DNA of 64,000 nt, from assembly GCF_001039355.2 (NCBI RefSeq), contig NW_019775732.1, positions 104,364 to 168,363 on the forward strand, in the 5' to 3' direction. The position numbers and the translations under genes were made by a program. Shown here piece by piece: positions 13,964 to 25,070 of the stretch (its first letter is position 1; the number at the start of each line of letters is the position of its first letter). The DNA is from Lingula anatina. Taxonomy: Eukaryota > Brachiopoda > Lingulata > Lingulida > Lingulidae. The notes beneath the pieces are model-generated. The model had not been told where the DNA came from. It was given only the letters and a program-made list of their open reading frames with translations, and did not search any database.

Positions 13964-14894
13964 AATGCAATTTAAACTGTTGGGACATATGAGAAATACT
14001 GTAAAAATCGGTATTACGGTCAGTGTTAATTTAACTTGATATAAACATTTTAGATGCTTTTCATTTTACGGACTCATCATGCAGCGTACAAAGAGAACAT
14101 AAATTTACATCTCCTTATTGCCGATGTGACAACAAAGCCAATATAAGACCGTATTGCCAATCCGAAAACATCGTGAATTGTATGAAAGTGGGTCAAGTCT
14201 TTCACATATTCTCACTGTTTGCTCAATATTTTGTTAACATAGCCGAGCCCCTGGGACATGTGTACAGGTATCACGGAGACTTTTCTTGATTTCTAGGAAT
14301 TCGAAATCTCCAAATTGTCTCAAGCAGAAACCTCCTTTTCATGAGCTGGTACAAGGATTCATTAAAATACACGATTCACCCAATTCTTGGACTTTCATTT
14401 GACTTCACGTACCGATCATGCTTCTTGGTACCCTCTGATATCAGAAGCTTTTACAATGGTATACAAAATGAGAGTACCTGCAATACAAAAATTATGTAAC
14501 AGACTACTAGCGCAACCTGTCGTCAGGGAGTAGCTTCTGGGTAGGCGTGAGACAGAGTAAAACCTCAACTGAGGTTATCTTATCATTATTGACCCTTACG
14601 GGAGCCAGCACAGCACACTGGTAAGGTAACATGAAGAGACGGTAGGACTATAAATTGATACGCAAGTGTTCGTAGTGTCATTTGTTCTGTCATTGTACGG
14701 TACAACATCTTTCATGATCGTAGATACACGTGTACATATACAGTGGCATATTGGCACCTTGGAATGAGATTTCGTCTTATTCTCAAAAGACGCGCTTTGC
14801 ATTTCGTATCATTTGAAAGTACTTTTGGAAAGTGTTAATATTTTGGTCGGTATGATGCAAAACTGAGATTTCTTCAGGTGTTGTGATACATGTA

Positions 14895-15565
14895 CAGGGG
14901 TTACAAAAGTGTTGCACCATTTTGCCTGAAGGTGAACAACAGCTGGGTTTCTTAAGTTTTTCAAATAGTATTTTATTGAAAACTGGGCATTTCAAGTTAG
15001 TATCTTTACTACAAGTTTTCAGACCAATGCTTTGTCCTAACATAACGCATGTTATTATGTCAGTATTAATAATTTGAAGATGGCCGCGTGATCTCAATAT
15101 TTTGCTTACTTCAACCTACAAATAAAGCAACCATTGCAAAGCTGATTCGCTGCACGGTTTAAATCTCTTAAACCTTGTCTCTGGCACTAGTTTGGGCTGC
15201 CATTTTTTGTTGACTTATGGGCATCACCAGTGTCCTCCATCCTTCTGCAAACCCGATATACAGGCTGACCAGACATACCATATCTGGCGGCTATCTGAGG
15301 GACATTTATACTATCTCCCCTCAGGGAAACAATTTCTTTTCTTTCTTCGTCTGTGAGCTCTCGTTACATGTACTTCACCTTGGTAGGAACTTGACAGCCA
15401 GAGGGAGGTTACACCTACAATGACACCCTTCATAGTGTACATGGATAAAAATTCATCACGGGGGTTACCTGAGCAATAAACCGCAAATCACTTTTTACGA
15501 ACGGGTCCCCCATGTCATATAGCGCAGTAATTATACAGACGTTGCAATAGTTTTGTCACACCCTG
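14895..15565 (-). mobile_element. Degenerate Tc1/mariner-like DNA transposon remnant
   Basis: The ends are imperfect terminal inverted repeats of about 27 bp, starting CAGGGG on the left and CAGGGTGTGACAAAAC on the right when read inward. Both are flanked by TA, the target duplication of this superfamily. On the minus strand near 15,230-15,370 a short frame reads LTDEERKEIVSL, then VPQIAARYGMSGQPVYRV, a helix-turn-helix pattern typical of transposase N-termini. The rest of the transposase is absent, so the copy cannot move by itself. The corresponding place in the second segment version (near 26,862) lacks it together with flanking bases. Confidence 0.65.
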
Positions 15566-15820
15566 TATATATGGGTCCTGTTTCACAAAACTACTTCAAT
15601 TTTGTGAAACATAGTATGGACTGGATGATACCAGATATAAGGGGGTCCTCTAGGTACCCCTTCTCCCTAGATAGTGACGACTCTTCCCGCGATTTTTAAA
15701 GAATAATTGTTGTGTTTTTAGTTTCATTATTAATATTTTATGTAATATATAATGATCAATCAAATATTATTTCTGACTCTGTATACACGGCAATTTTTGC
15801 ATTGATAACTCATATTATAT

Positions 15821-16012
15821 ATGGCAATGTTGATGCATCAGTTCAAGGGACCATACTGTGTTAAAGCACACATATTGATCTGCAACAGCATGTTATGTAA
15901 TGAAATTTACGTCGTTCTTGGCAGTAAACACATGTCGGTGTGTAAAGGCGAGTGTGTTGACACGGGTATATATGAAGTGGTTCGCTTGTTGATATCGGGC
16001 GCGCACCTTTGA
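15821..16012 (+). other. Small open frame (63 codons) kept in both segment versions, doubtful gene
   Basis: An ATG-started frame stays open in both copies of the duplicated segment (15,821-16,012 and 27,019-27,207) in spite of a 3-nt length difference. Between them I count two amino-acid changes plus the indel and one silent change, which is no sign of protein-level constraint. No family is recognised. It may be a chance frame in recently duplicated DNA. Confidence 0.15.
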
Positions 16013-16078
16013 TAGAAGTGGTTTAATCTTATTGTTATTCATAACCTTAGAAATGCCATTTTATCCTGTTGATTTTAC

Positions 16079-16122
16079 TCACGCACACGCACACGCACAC
16101 ACACACACACACACGCGCGCGC
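16079..16122. repeat. (CA)n / (CG)n microsatellite
   Basis: Alternating CA and CG dinucleotides; a shorter version sits at 27,277-27,304 in the duplicate segment. Confidence 0.9.
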
Positions 16123-16389
16123 CTATGACTTAATTTTGCCTCTTTTGAATGTAGGCCTAATGTTGATTTTGAAGGGGGAAGTGGGTATGTCTGAAACTGG
16201 GAGTGGGGCACTGCACCCCATCTTAGATCTGCAGTTGATAGCACGCATACATGTATATCAACTATCTACATATAGTTGACTATTGGGTTTCTTGTAAATG
16301 AATGCATTTCAAGAGGGGGAGAATAGAAGGGCTATTTCATTGAAGTGAATGACCCGATCCCTTGGCACACGTATGTAGGTGAGCAACAT

Positions 16390-16478
16390 ACTAGTAGGCC
16401 TAGATGTTGCTCACCTACATACGTGTAGATGTTGCTCACCTACACGTATGTAGGTGAGCAACATCTAGGCCTACTAGT
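16390..16478. repeat. Perfect 36-bp inverted repeat with 17-bp spacer
   Basis: The left arm 16,390-16,425 begins ACTAGTAGGCCTAG and its exact reverse complement is 16,443-16,478. The spacer and the DNA just left of the arm (about 16,367-16,389) repeat parts of the arm (CACGTATGTAGGTGAGCAAC and its complement), making a nested palindrome. The duplicate segment near 27,561-27,597 has only one simple unit, so this is an expansion private to version A. Confidence 0.9.
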
Positions 16479-17122
16479 ATGTACAGTGTATAAAGGGGGG
16501 GGGGGGGAGAGCAGAGTTCAATGATTTAAAATGTAAAGCTTGTTTGTTTTAAACACTCTAATCCTTTGTCAAGATGTTGCTGTTATCTTAAAACAAGGTT
16601 TATAGTTTATCTAAATGTACACGTACCGGTACGGTATGGCCACTTACATACATGTATTATGGCTAGAACATATTTCAAAATGTCCACCACTGCCCAAAAA
16701 CTTTTGAATAATTCTTATATTTTAAATATGAAGTGTTTATATAATTAAAATTGCATTAATTATGATAAGCTCCTATCAGCACCATTTTTGCTTTGAATGT
16801 TAAAAGAATCATAGAAAGATAATTTGAAAATAGAAAGTCAAATATTAACAAGTGTCAAGACGGTGATGTTTTCTTGTGAGTAAAAAAAAAAGGACTGACA
16901 GCCATCGGATTTATCTAAAATGTTGGAGAGACATATCACGGTTGAAAGAGGAATATGATCCAACCTGCACGTAGCTCTTATGTTTCACTGTTAAAAAATT
17001 TAATTGTCCATTAAAATTTAACATCTAGAAAGAATCATTTGTGTACCAATGCGTATATATACTTTATTGATAAATGTAGATATTTTTCCATATCTTCAGC
17101 AAAAGACCAGCCAGTATTCAAC

Positions 17123-20100
17123 ATGCCGCAGGCTCAGGTGAACACTTTCGGACCCGTGGACTACGTGGTGTTTGCTGGGACTTTGGTTGTCTCTGCCAGC
17201 ATAGGTATATACCAGGCGTTCACTGGCGGACGTCAGAGAACGACCACCGAATTTTTGATGGCCAACAGACAGATGGGGGCAATACCCGCAGCCATGTCTT
17301 TGCTGGCCAGTTTCATGTCCGCCATAACGTTGCTAGGGACGCCTAAAGAGATGTACGTATATGGAACGCAGTACCTGTGGATAGCCTTTGGCTACTTATT
17401 GGTCATCCCCGTGGCCGCGCACATCTTTCTCCCCATATTTTTCCGACTAAAGATTACCAGCGCATATGAGGTACGTCCAGTGAAATGTGAAAAAGAAAAA
17501 CATTTTGGCATTACTTCAACCGTATCATAGTTTTTTTCTCGATAACCTTTCAATGGATAAGACAATTTCCCATCTGATGCCACACAATTGACAATCGCGA
17601 ACAGAACGAATTTAATTAACCCGGCTCTGCATATAGTACTTCAGAAATTATATGAAACTCATAGCTTTAAATCGTATATCTTTTCTAGTATCTCGAAATG
17701 CGTTTCAACAAAGCCGTGCGTGTAGCCGGATCACTAACGTTCAGCCTGCAGATGGTGAGTTAGCATTTATGACTTTTCCCTTTCTTTCGAAAAAACAAAC
17801 ATGCAAACGAACATTGTACTGCAAAACTTGATCTGAGTTGAAGAATTGAGATATTCTTTTAAAAACGACAACAGCATACATACGCAGTGTCAATTGCACT
17901 GGTGCATGCAGATTGCGCAGACAGATTTGTTCAGTATGTAATTAGAAGCCTTTTGAAACGTAACGAAAAAATTGAAAAAAAATAACTGTACGGCCGAAAC
18001 AAGTTGTAAAGGAATATTTATCAGTCTTCATACTCAACAATTAGCCATGTAACCCCCAGCCTTGATAAGTTGGCCTAGATGTGCATCTGACCTGCAAATA
18101 TACAGTGTGCACATTGTCAAATTTGGTACGTCTCAGATGGCTCAAAAGTATAACGTGGTAAAGATGACCATGTTTGCAGTGTCTGAAGACTCCGGATTTG
18201 GTGTGCACAATAATTAAATCGTTCTCCTTACGTCTTAATTAATGTCTGTCTGTCAAAGACGTTTTGAAGCAAAACTTTACGAACAACCTCGAAATATGCT
18301 GTTTTTCATAAGTATTTATCATCGGGCGTACATTTACCTGTTTTGGCGGTAACAGACGTACATATTTTGGCGCGACACATTTCGTTTCGGGTTCTGTTAA
18401 GGACTGGTTGATTTTACTTGCTGCACATTGTATACGAAGTAAGTGATATTCTGAAGTAGTGCATTTCAATTTTAAAACTCCATGAATTCAGAAATGAATC
18501 AAGTTTTCAACGACTAACCGTTATGAAAAAAATTAAAGGCTAACTTTTGAAATGCTTTACCTTTAATACATGTATAATAGTATAATAACCGTTTCACGAT
18601 GTTAAAGGACAACCTTTTTTCAGATTCTTTACATGGCGATAGTTCTGTATGCACCTTCGTTGGCGTTAGAACAAGGTAAGTTTAAGGTAGACACCTAGTT
18701 AAAGTGCATATGTGGACCCCCACCCCCAAAAAAGTCAAGGCCAAACGTTCGTTGTGTGCTTTAAGGTATTATTGAAACGCCTGACAAAATGATCAACTGA
18801 AGTGACCCTGCCCGGTCACAGCATCTGTACAAATAAGTTTTTTAAAAAATGAACAGCTAAGTCCTCAGTTGTGCCCCTAATCGTAATCTGTGTTGATTTC
18901 AGTGACCGGTTTAAACCGCTGGATTGCTGTCTGTTCAGTTGGCGTCGTCTGTGTTTTCTACACCAGCATTGTAAGTAAAATTATTTCCGGTTTTAGTAGA
19001 TGTAAAATATATTTTATATTTTTATTAATGAAAATAAGTATAAAATGTTTTTAAAGTAAAAGGGGCGTAGCAAAATAAATTATCAAGAAGGCAGAGGTAA
19101 TGCTGAATTTTTGTGAGTTTTTTAGAAAGGGAGGTGACAGTCCAGTGTCTTAATCATAATACACAAGTTTAACTATAACATACCGTTGTTCAAGTGACAA
19201 AATAAAGAAGACAAGTAGCGAACTGAAAAAATAATAGTGCCGGGTGTAATTATCCGGTTGTGTTTTTCCTCAGGGTGGTATGAAAGCAGTCATGTGGACA
19301 GATACATTCCAAGTTTTCATGATGGTAGCCGGAATGCTTGCTGTAGTCATTCAGGGATCCTTGGAATTAGGGGGATTTCGGAACGCTTGGGAAATTAACA
19401 TAAAAGGAGGCCGAATAAACTTCCTTGAGTAAAAGAAAAGTATTATATCTAAATTCAGATATTCAAAAAGAAGAAATTAATTAATTGACAAGTGGTTGAC
19501 TGAAATACATACTTAAATATTAATTAAAGCTGCAATATATAGATATGTTATCGAGATTTTGATACTGTTCTTAATTTTACTGGAAATGTACCCAGAGACC
19601 TGAGACCTCCGCCAATGATCGTAGTTTTAAAAATTGTGGTAGTTGAGAATTAGCACATGCATTGCCCAACAAATCAAGGCCATTGGCCCTGTCTCGCAAT
19701 GGTGAAGAATCCTTTTAAAAATTCATCAAAATTCATCCATAACTTTTTGAGTTAGGCTGGTGACAAACAGACGGGAATACATGAACTCCATGGCGGAGAC
19801 ATTTAATAGAACCACATGGGTAAAATTCAAAATAACATTTCAGCTTCAACCCAGATCCCCGTGAGCGGCACACAGTGTGGACATGTGTGTTTGGTGGGTT
19901 CTTTACCTGGCTGTCTGTGTACGGTGTCAACCAGGCTCAGGTACAGAGAGCTCTCACAGTGGTCGACCTCAAGAGAGCACAGATGTAAGATTTCACTTCA
20001 AGTTTCCGCAGTTGATTATTATCCCCGCACTTTGGGGACAAAAGTCGGGGTTCATGTTATCCCGAAAGTAAGCGAGTCTGTTCGTCTGTGCGTTAGTGAT

Positions 20101-23100
20101 TTCTAATCATAGACAATGAAATGTTCGGAAAATGAAATTTTGGGGATCGATAGACCTATCATCAGGGATGTACATGGACACATTGCAATTTTATTGCATC
20201 CTGGGGTAGAACTGTCCCTGGGGGTCTTTGGTTCTTAATTCTTTTCATCATTGCAATGTGAGGAAGTGCATTGATATCCGATGGTCACCCATAGACACCA
20301 TCTAGTTTTAAACTGGAAAACGGAAAACGAACACACTTAAACATTCGATTCACACACATTGGTCAGTTCTAGATATCTCTTCTCTTTCATTTTACATGGA
20401 ATTACAGGTATTTGCCATATTTATTTGCCAGAAAGGCCTACAAACAAACAAAAATACATGCAGGTATACCATGGGATTTTTTCTAGAGCCATGTGGATAA
20501 ACGCGCCAGGTTTGATCGCCATTCTGATCATCAGCGCCATGTCCGGTATCCTGATCTATGCCCACTACTTCGACTGTGACCCAATGACAAATAAAGACAT
20601 CACCAACCAGGATCAGGTAAATGCATTATTTCACGGATGTGTCGAAAACCATGCAGACGTGGTGGACCTACGCGGTGGACATAAACACGAAACATTACAC
20701 CAAATTGTTCAGAATGTGGCGGCAGAAAAACTAAATAGTTTTTTCAAGACTTAGATAAATAAATGAATAAACAAAAATAAATAAATTTCTAGGAGGGCAC
20801 AAATCAAATTGCATGTTTTGCAGTGAGTATAAGGTACAGGTATGTACTTAATTCTATTTTGAGAAAATGTAGACCACGCTTCCTAAGCTTCTTTTTGCTG
20901 CTGTTCCTGACTTCTCCAGACCGTCCTGTTTTGTCTGCATTCGCCTGCTTGTCGACTCTTCAACGGGAACTGAGGCGCATGCTTCTATTTCATAACTATT
21001 TCATATTTTATGCTTCAGCTGCTGCCGCTGTTCGTGATGGACAAGCTAGCCTTCGTACCTGGTTTACCTGGCCTCTTTACTGCCTGCCTCTTCAGCGGAG
21101 CGCTCAGGTAGGAAGAAGGACCCGTTAGTTTTAATCGCTCTAAGTTAGAGTAAATATAGCTCTTATCTAAAAATACATTTGAATACGACAATGTTATCAT
21201 GAAGTAAATTAGAATATGGTTCTAAGTAAGAATATGAGGTACTTGGTAGAAAGCAAGAAGAATATAAACATTTTTTTATCGTTTTAATCCATATATAACG
21301 TTTCAGAACTGTGGGTTTTAATGTGGGGGAATATGGGTGGCGGGGGCATTTTAAAACCATTTTAGTCTAAATTCGCTGGGCACGGTTTCATGCAACTATA
21401 AAAATGGCATGTATATGTTCTCATAAATGCCCCTTTGAACCTGTAAGTGACTACCCTGCCCTGATCATGAGATACCAGTATACATGTTAGACAAACACCA
21501 CCCATCATCATCATCATTCCTCTTCGTCCCGTGTGGGACATAAGGCCCATTCATTTACAATTTACATTTCCATAGCACCCTATCGTCCGGACTGAACAGC
21601 CTGGCCACGGTCTGGACACGTGATCTGTTCCAGGAATTCTGCTGTAAAGAGATGCCTGACAGTAGGGCGACTTTTACGTCTAAGATTATGTGTACGTAAA
21701 TATTCTTGAACGCTTACAAAGATTTTTTGTAGGGAAAGAAATATTCCACATTTTGGTTTGAAATTACACTATACGAACATGTACAAAGTTGCATTTGCTA
21801 GCGATAACGTCAAATTTGTTGTGCCTAATCTAAACATCCGTTTAAAGTATTTACCATATATTTACAATGTATGTCCTGTAATTTCCCTGACAGTGATTTT
21901 AGGTTTTTAAATATATTTTCAGCTGTTGTATTCGGTTGTATAGTAATTGGTTTGACGTTTGTAGCGTCCCAATTAGGAGGTGTGCTGCAGGTAAATGGAT
22001 TGTTTCTCTCATAAAGCGAAGTAGAGCAGTATAGTGAAAATATGACTTTTTAAAAAGTGAACATGCTCATGTACCACTCTTATTGATTTAAGAAGAACAT
22101 AAGTTCAGGGTTGACATTCGTATTTTCCCATCACCTCTATTCATGTTTTGATGCTTCTGCCTTTGTTCTAGGCAGCTCTTGCATTGTTTGGTATGATCGG
22201 TGGTCCTCTACTAGGAGTTTTCACTCTGGGAGTTCTTTTCCCTTGGGCTAACTGGAAGGTAAGGTATCCTGATTTGAGCATAATATAAAAAGGTATCTAG
22301 GACGGATCCTTTGATTTAATGGAAGTAGGGTAGGGGCCCTTTGCTGACGTCGTCGTTATTGAACAATCAAATGCCTTTTACCCCATCTTTATAATATTCT
22401 GGAACCCAATGTTTAAAAACAGAATAATGATGAATAGATATCTTTAAAAGGGTTCTTTTAGTAAATATCAACATGTTTTTTATTCAGGCCAGATTTTAAA
22501 TTGCCTTTTAGAAAAGCCAATTTCTGATCGACATTTCCCATTCCTAGGGTGCGATAGCCGGCCTTGTCACCAGTCTTCTCTTCACTTTCTGGATCGGCAT
22601 CGGCGCCCAGATTTACAAACCCGCCGTCTGGAAAGCACCTGTATCCATTGAAGGTTGTAATCCGCTGAATGAAACCTTGACTAATGTTACTACTAGTACA
22701 GCAATTGCCAGTTCTGTTGCCTTTATACCGACGGCGGCACCTTATAAGTAAGTTTAATACTATTGCCGGTCTTTTTATTTTCAAATTTTATTTGTTTCAG
22801 ATCTTTAATTATTCCAGCATTGAAAGTCATATTTCCCCAGTCATGTGTGCGGTACAATGTATATGTAATTGATATTTAATGCCGAGCATGAAGTGTGTCT
22901 GCAATATGTCCTCTGATTGACATATTAGACACGAGACACCGAGACCCAAGGGAAAATGGAAGTCGGTATTTCGCTAATATACATATTAACTGAAAACTAT
23001 ACAAATCCTAGCATTTAAGTTAATTGCAATTTAGTTTAAACCTTGATCAACAAGGATTCATTACCGATTGATATGGTAACATTCAAAATGTTATGTGAAA

Positions 23101-25070
23101 TTTATGTTGAATACAGGTAGTGGTGAATAAAATTCCGACATGCATTTGACACTGACATTTTTTAAAAGTTCAAAAGTCTTTCCCAGTGCTCTCCACAGAT
23201 CAAATGAAAGATCTGTAAATTTCCACAACCGTGCTACAGTCCAATGGGATGAGATTTTTCAAAGAATTATAGCATTACAAATACAGGGTAAAAGTGCACA
23301 TACGTCATCGACAGATAATAATAATAATAATAATAATAATAATATATTTANGTAAAGGTAATAGATGTTCATCATAAGAAATACAGTATGCTTGGTTAAT
23401 TATTACATCTTTAGTTTAAATGTGGAAATATTTTCTTCAAATCTTATACAGATCTCTTGAGAATTCAAAGTTATTTTTCAGACTGTTTCTTTAAATTTAT
23501 CTCTACGCGAATGATGATTCATCTTTTTAGGATTAAGTGATAAGGAAATAGCCATTTAGAATTTCGAAACACTTAGCCAAATTTCCCGTTCTTCTTGCAT
23601 TTGCAGGGTGCGATAACCGGCCTTGTCACCAGTCTTCTCCTCACTTTCTGGATCGGTATCGGCGCCCAGATTTACAAACCTGCCGTCTGGAAAGCGCCTG
23701 TATCCATCTTAGGTTGTAACGCTGTGAATGAAACGGTTTCCAATGTGACAACAGCTGTAATGATCAATGTGACACCTATGCCCACTGCAGCACCTTATGA
23801 GTAAGTGGAATAAACATCAATACTGTGCCAATCTTATGACGTGATGACGTTGGTAAGGTTTGTCTCCTGCAAGGAAATGGCTGCAGATAATCCGCATTTA
23901 AGTTTGTTTGTAATATTTCAGTTTGAGTGCTGTCTCATTTTATTACACTGTACCAATATTAAATGAAAAAGCAAACAAAGAAAGTCAAATAGCCATTTTT
24001 AATAAGAAAAGTGAAGTGGATGAAGGTAGCCTAGTATAAATGGACCATTTAAATCGATATTTTAAGTCACGTTCTGTACAAAGCCAATTACGTAATTGTT
24101 GCAAAACCTTCCCAGCAATGTTTTTTTACAAATAGTAACGACCTGACTGATTTTGTAAGGGGAAAAGTATTATACATATTTCACTGGGGAGGTATGTTAT
24201 GTTTCAGTCCCCCGCTGAATGGCCTGTATAACTTGTCGTACCTGTGGTACAGTGGCTTTGGAGTACTGGTGGTTGTGGTGGTTGGTATGGTTGTCAGCGC
24301 TATTACAGGTTAGTTTCGCATTTAGAAAATGAGTTCAGTGATTGAATTATAGGCTTGCAGCAGCTAAAATTTCACAACAAATGAATGCGGTATGAATGTT
24401 TACTTACAAGGCATTTTAGCGGTCAGAATTTTTAAAATGTCATTTAACATTTTATCAGGGTTCACTGACACGACCATGTTAGACTACAGGCTGATATGTC
24501 CAATATTTGATGTCATGTTTTGCTGCTTTCCAAAGTCTTTTCGTCAAGCGCTTCGCTGTGGAGTAGACCATGATACGGTACGTATAGACCAATTTGTTTA
24601 CTGGCAATAAATTTAATTTTTGTAAATGCTGCATGATATACACTATACAGTACGTTTTACATGTAAATGAATCAAACAAAATAACGGGTTCCATATAAAA
24701 ATATGTTCATTTAAATATTTTGATATAAATAAATTTGATATATTTAATATGATTCATTATCATTAGCAATTTGTTAACCACTTATAAGAGTTTTAATACC
24801 TATTTTATATAAACTGTCTCGCATATGCCTTATTTTCATGCCAATGAGTCCGTTTTATTCTAGACCAAATTTCATTATTGCTGTGTATGTAAAGACGTGG
24901 ACAAAGAAGACATCTCAGCTGAAGCTATCACCGCTGCTGAACTTGGTGAAACTAAAGATGAAGGTTTTGACAATAAAGCCATGAAGACGAAGGAGCTGGA
25001 AGCCAATCAGACTAATGGAATAATGAAAAATGAGAATGATTTAGATTTGAAGAAGGAGACCCAAATATAA
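17123..25070 (+). CDS. SLC5-family symporter copy 2, hybrid unit with two exon 12 versions
   Basis: Exons are 17123-17470, 17689-17754, 18624-18675, 18903-18970, 19274-19428, 19844-19984, 20487-20616, 21019-21107, 21576-21691, 21923-21990, 22172-22258, then 12a 22548-22747 or 12b 23607-23800, 24208-24308, 24459-24577, 24864-25070. With 12a the product is 648 aa, with 12b 646 aa. Both join in frame (phase 0 in, phase 2 out), but using both in series gives AAG GTG CGA TAA, an immediate stop. Exons 1-12a resemble copy 3 and exons 12b-15 resemble copy 1, and the change falls at the N (23,351) between 12a and 12b. Family marks are as in copy 1 ([19 protein letters not shown]), with tail [13 protein letters not shown] and a final ETQI. 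It may be a true fusion gene or an assembly product of two haplotypes. Confidence 0.8.
22548..22747 (+). CDS. Copy 2 exon 12a (copy 3-like TM12 and outer loop)
   Basis: Starts after CCTAG and ends AA|GTAAGT, 200 nt. It encodes TM12 and an outer loop with [12 protein letters not shown] (two sequons) and the end AFIPTAAPY. It is nearly identical to copy 3 exon 12 (34,563-34,762). Confidence 0.85.
23317..23367. other. Assembly junction: (AAT)n tract and a single N
   Basis: After GTCATCGACAGAT the sequence goes into about eight AAT units, ATATATTTA, one N at 23,351 and about 16 bases that match neither flank clearly. Left of it the sequence follows intron 12 of copy 3; right of it it follows intron 11 of copy 1. 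This is the only ambiguous base in the window and marks a join of uncertain truth. Confidence 0.9.
23607..23800 (+). CDS. Copy 2 exon 12b (copy 1-like TM12 and outer loop)
   Basis: Starts after TTGCAG and ends TATGA|GTAAGT, 194 nt. It encodes TM12 and an outer loop with [12 protein letters not shown] and [12 protein letters not shown]. It is nearly identical to copy 1 exon 12 (11,580-11,773), and the introns on both sides also match copy 1. Confidence 0.85.

Larger units (their letters stand above)
13027..17122. other. Intergenic stretch between copy 1 and copy 2
   Basis: It holds the probable 3' UTR of copy 1, a Tc1/mariner-like remnant, a 63-aa open frame at 15,821-16,012, a (CA)n tract, a long perfect palindrome and a G-run (16,495-16,507). 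The same stretch without the transposon and with a simple form of the palindrome follows copy 2. No recognisable protein gene is present. Confidence 0.6.
11353..23316. repeat. ~12 kb duplicated segment, version A
   Basis: This stretch runs from intron 11 of copy 1, through its exons 12-15, the intergenic DNA and copy 2 exons 1-12a, to just before an (AAT)n tract and the N at 23,351. It matches 23,368-35,370 in the same order and direction. In exon 1 I count about 10 differences in 348 nt. Private to A are the Tc1/mariner-like region (about 14,822-15,569), a further ~100 bp near 15,600-15,700 and an expanded palindrome near 16,390-16,478. The start and end of the match coincide with the N in version B and version A respectively. 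Confidence 0.9.

Noticed and set aside
19816-20106. Plus-strand frames over copy 2 exon 6
   Set aside because: They are other reading frames of exon 6 and run into the intron; the true frame gives the [11 protein letters not shown] motif.
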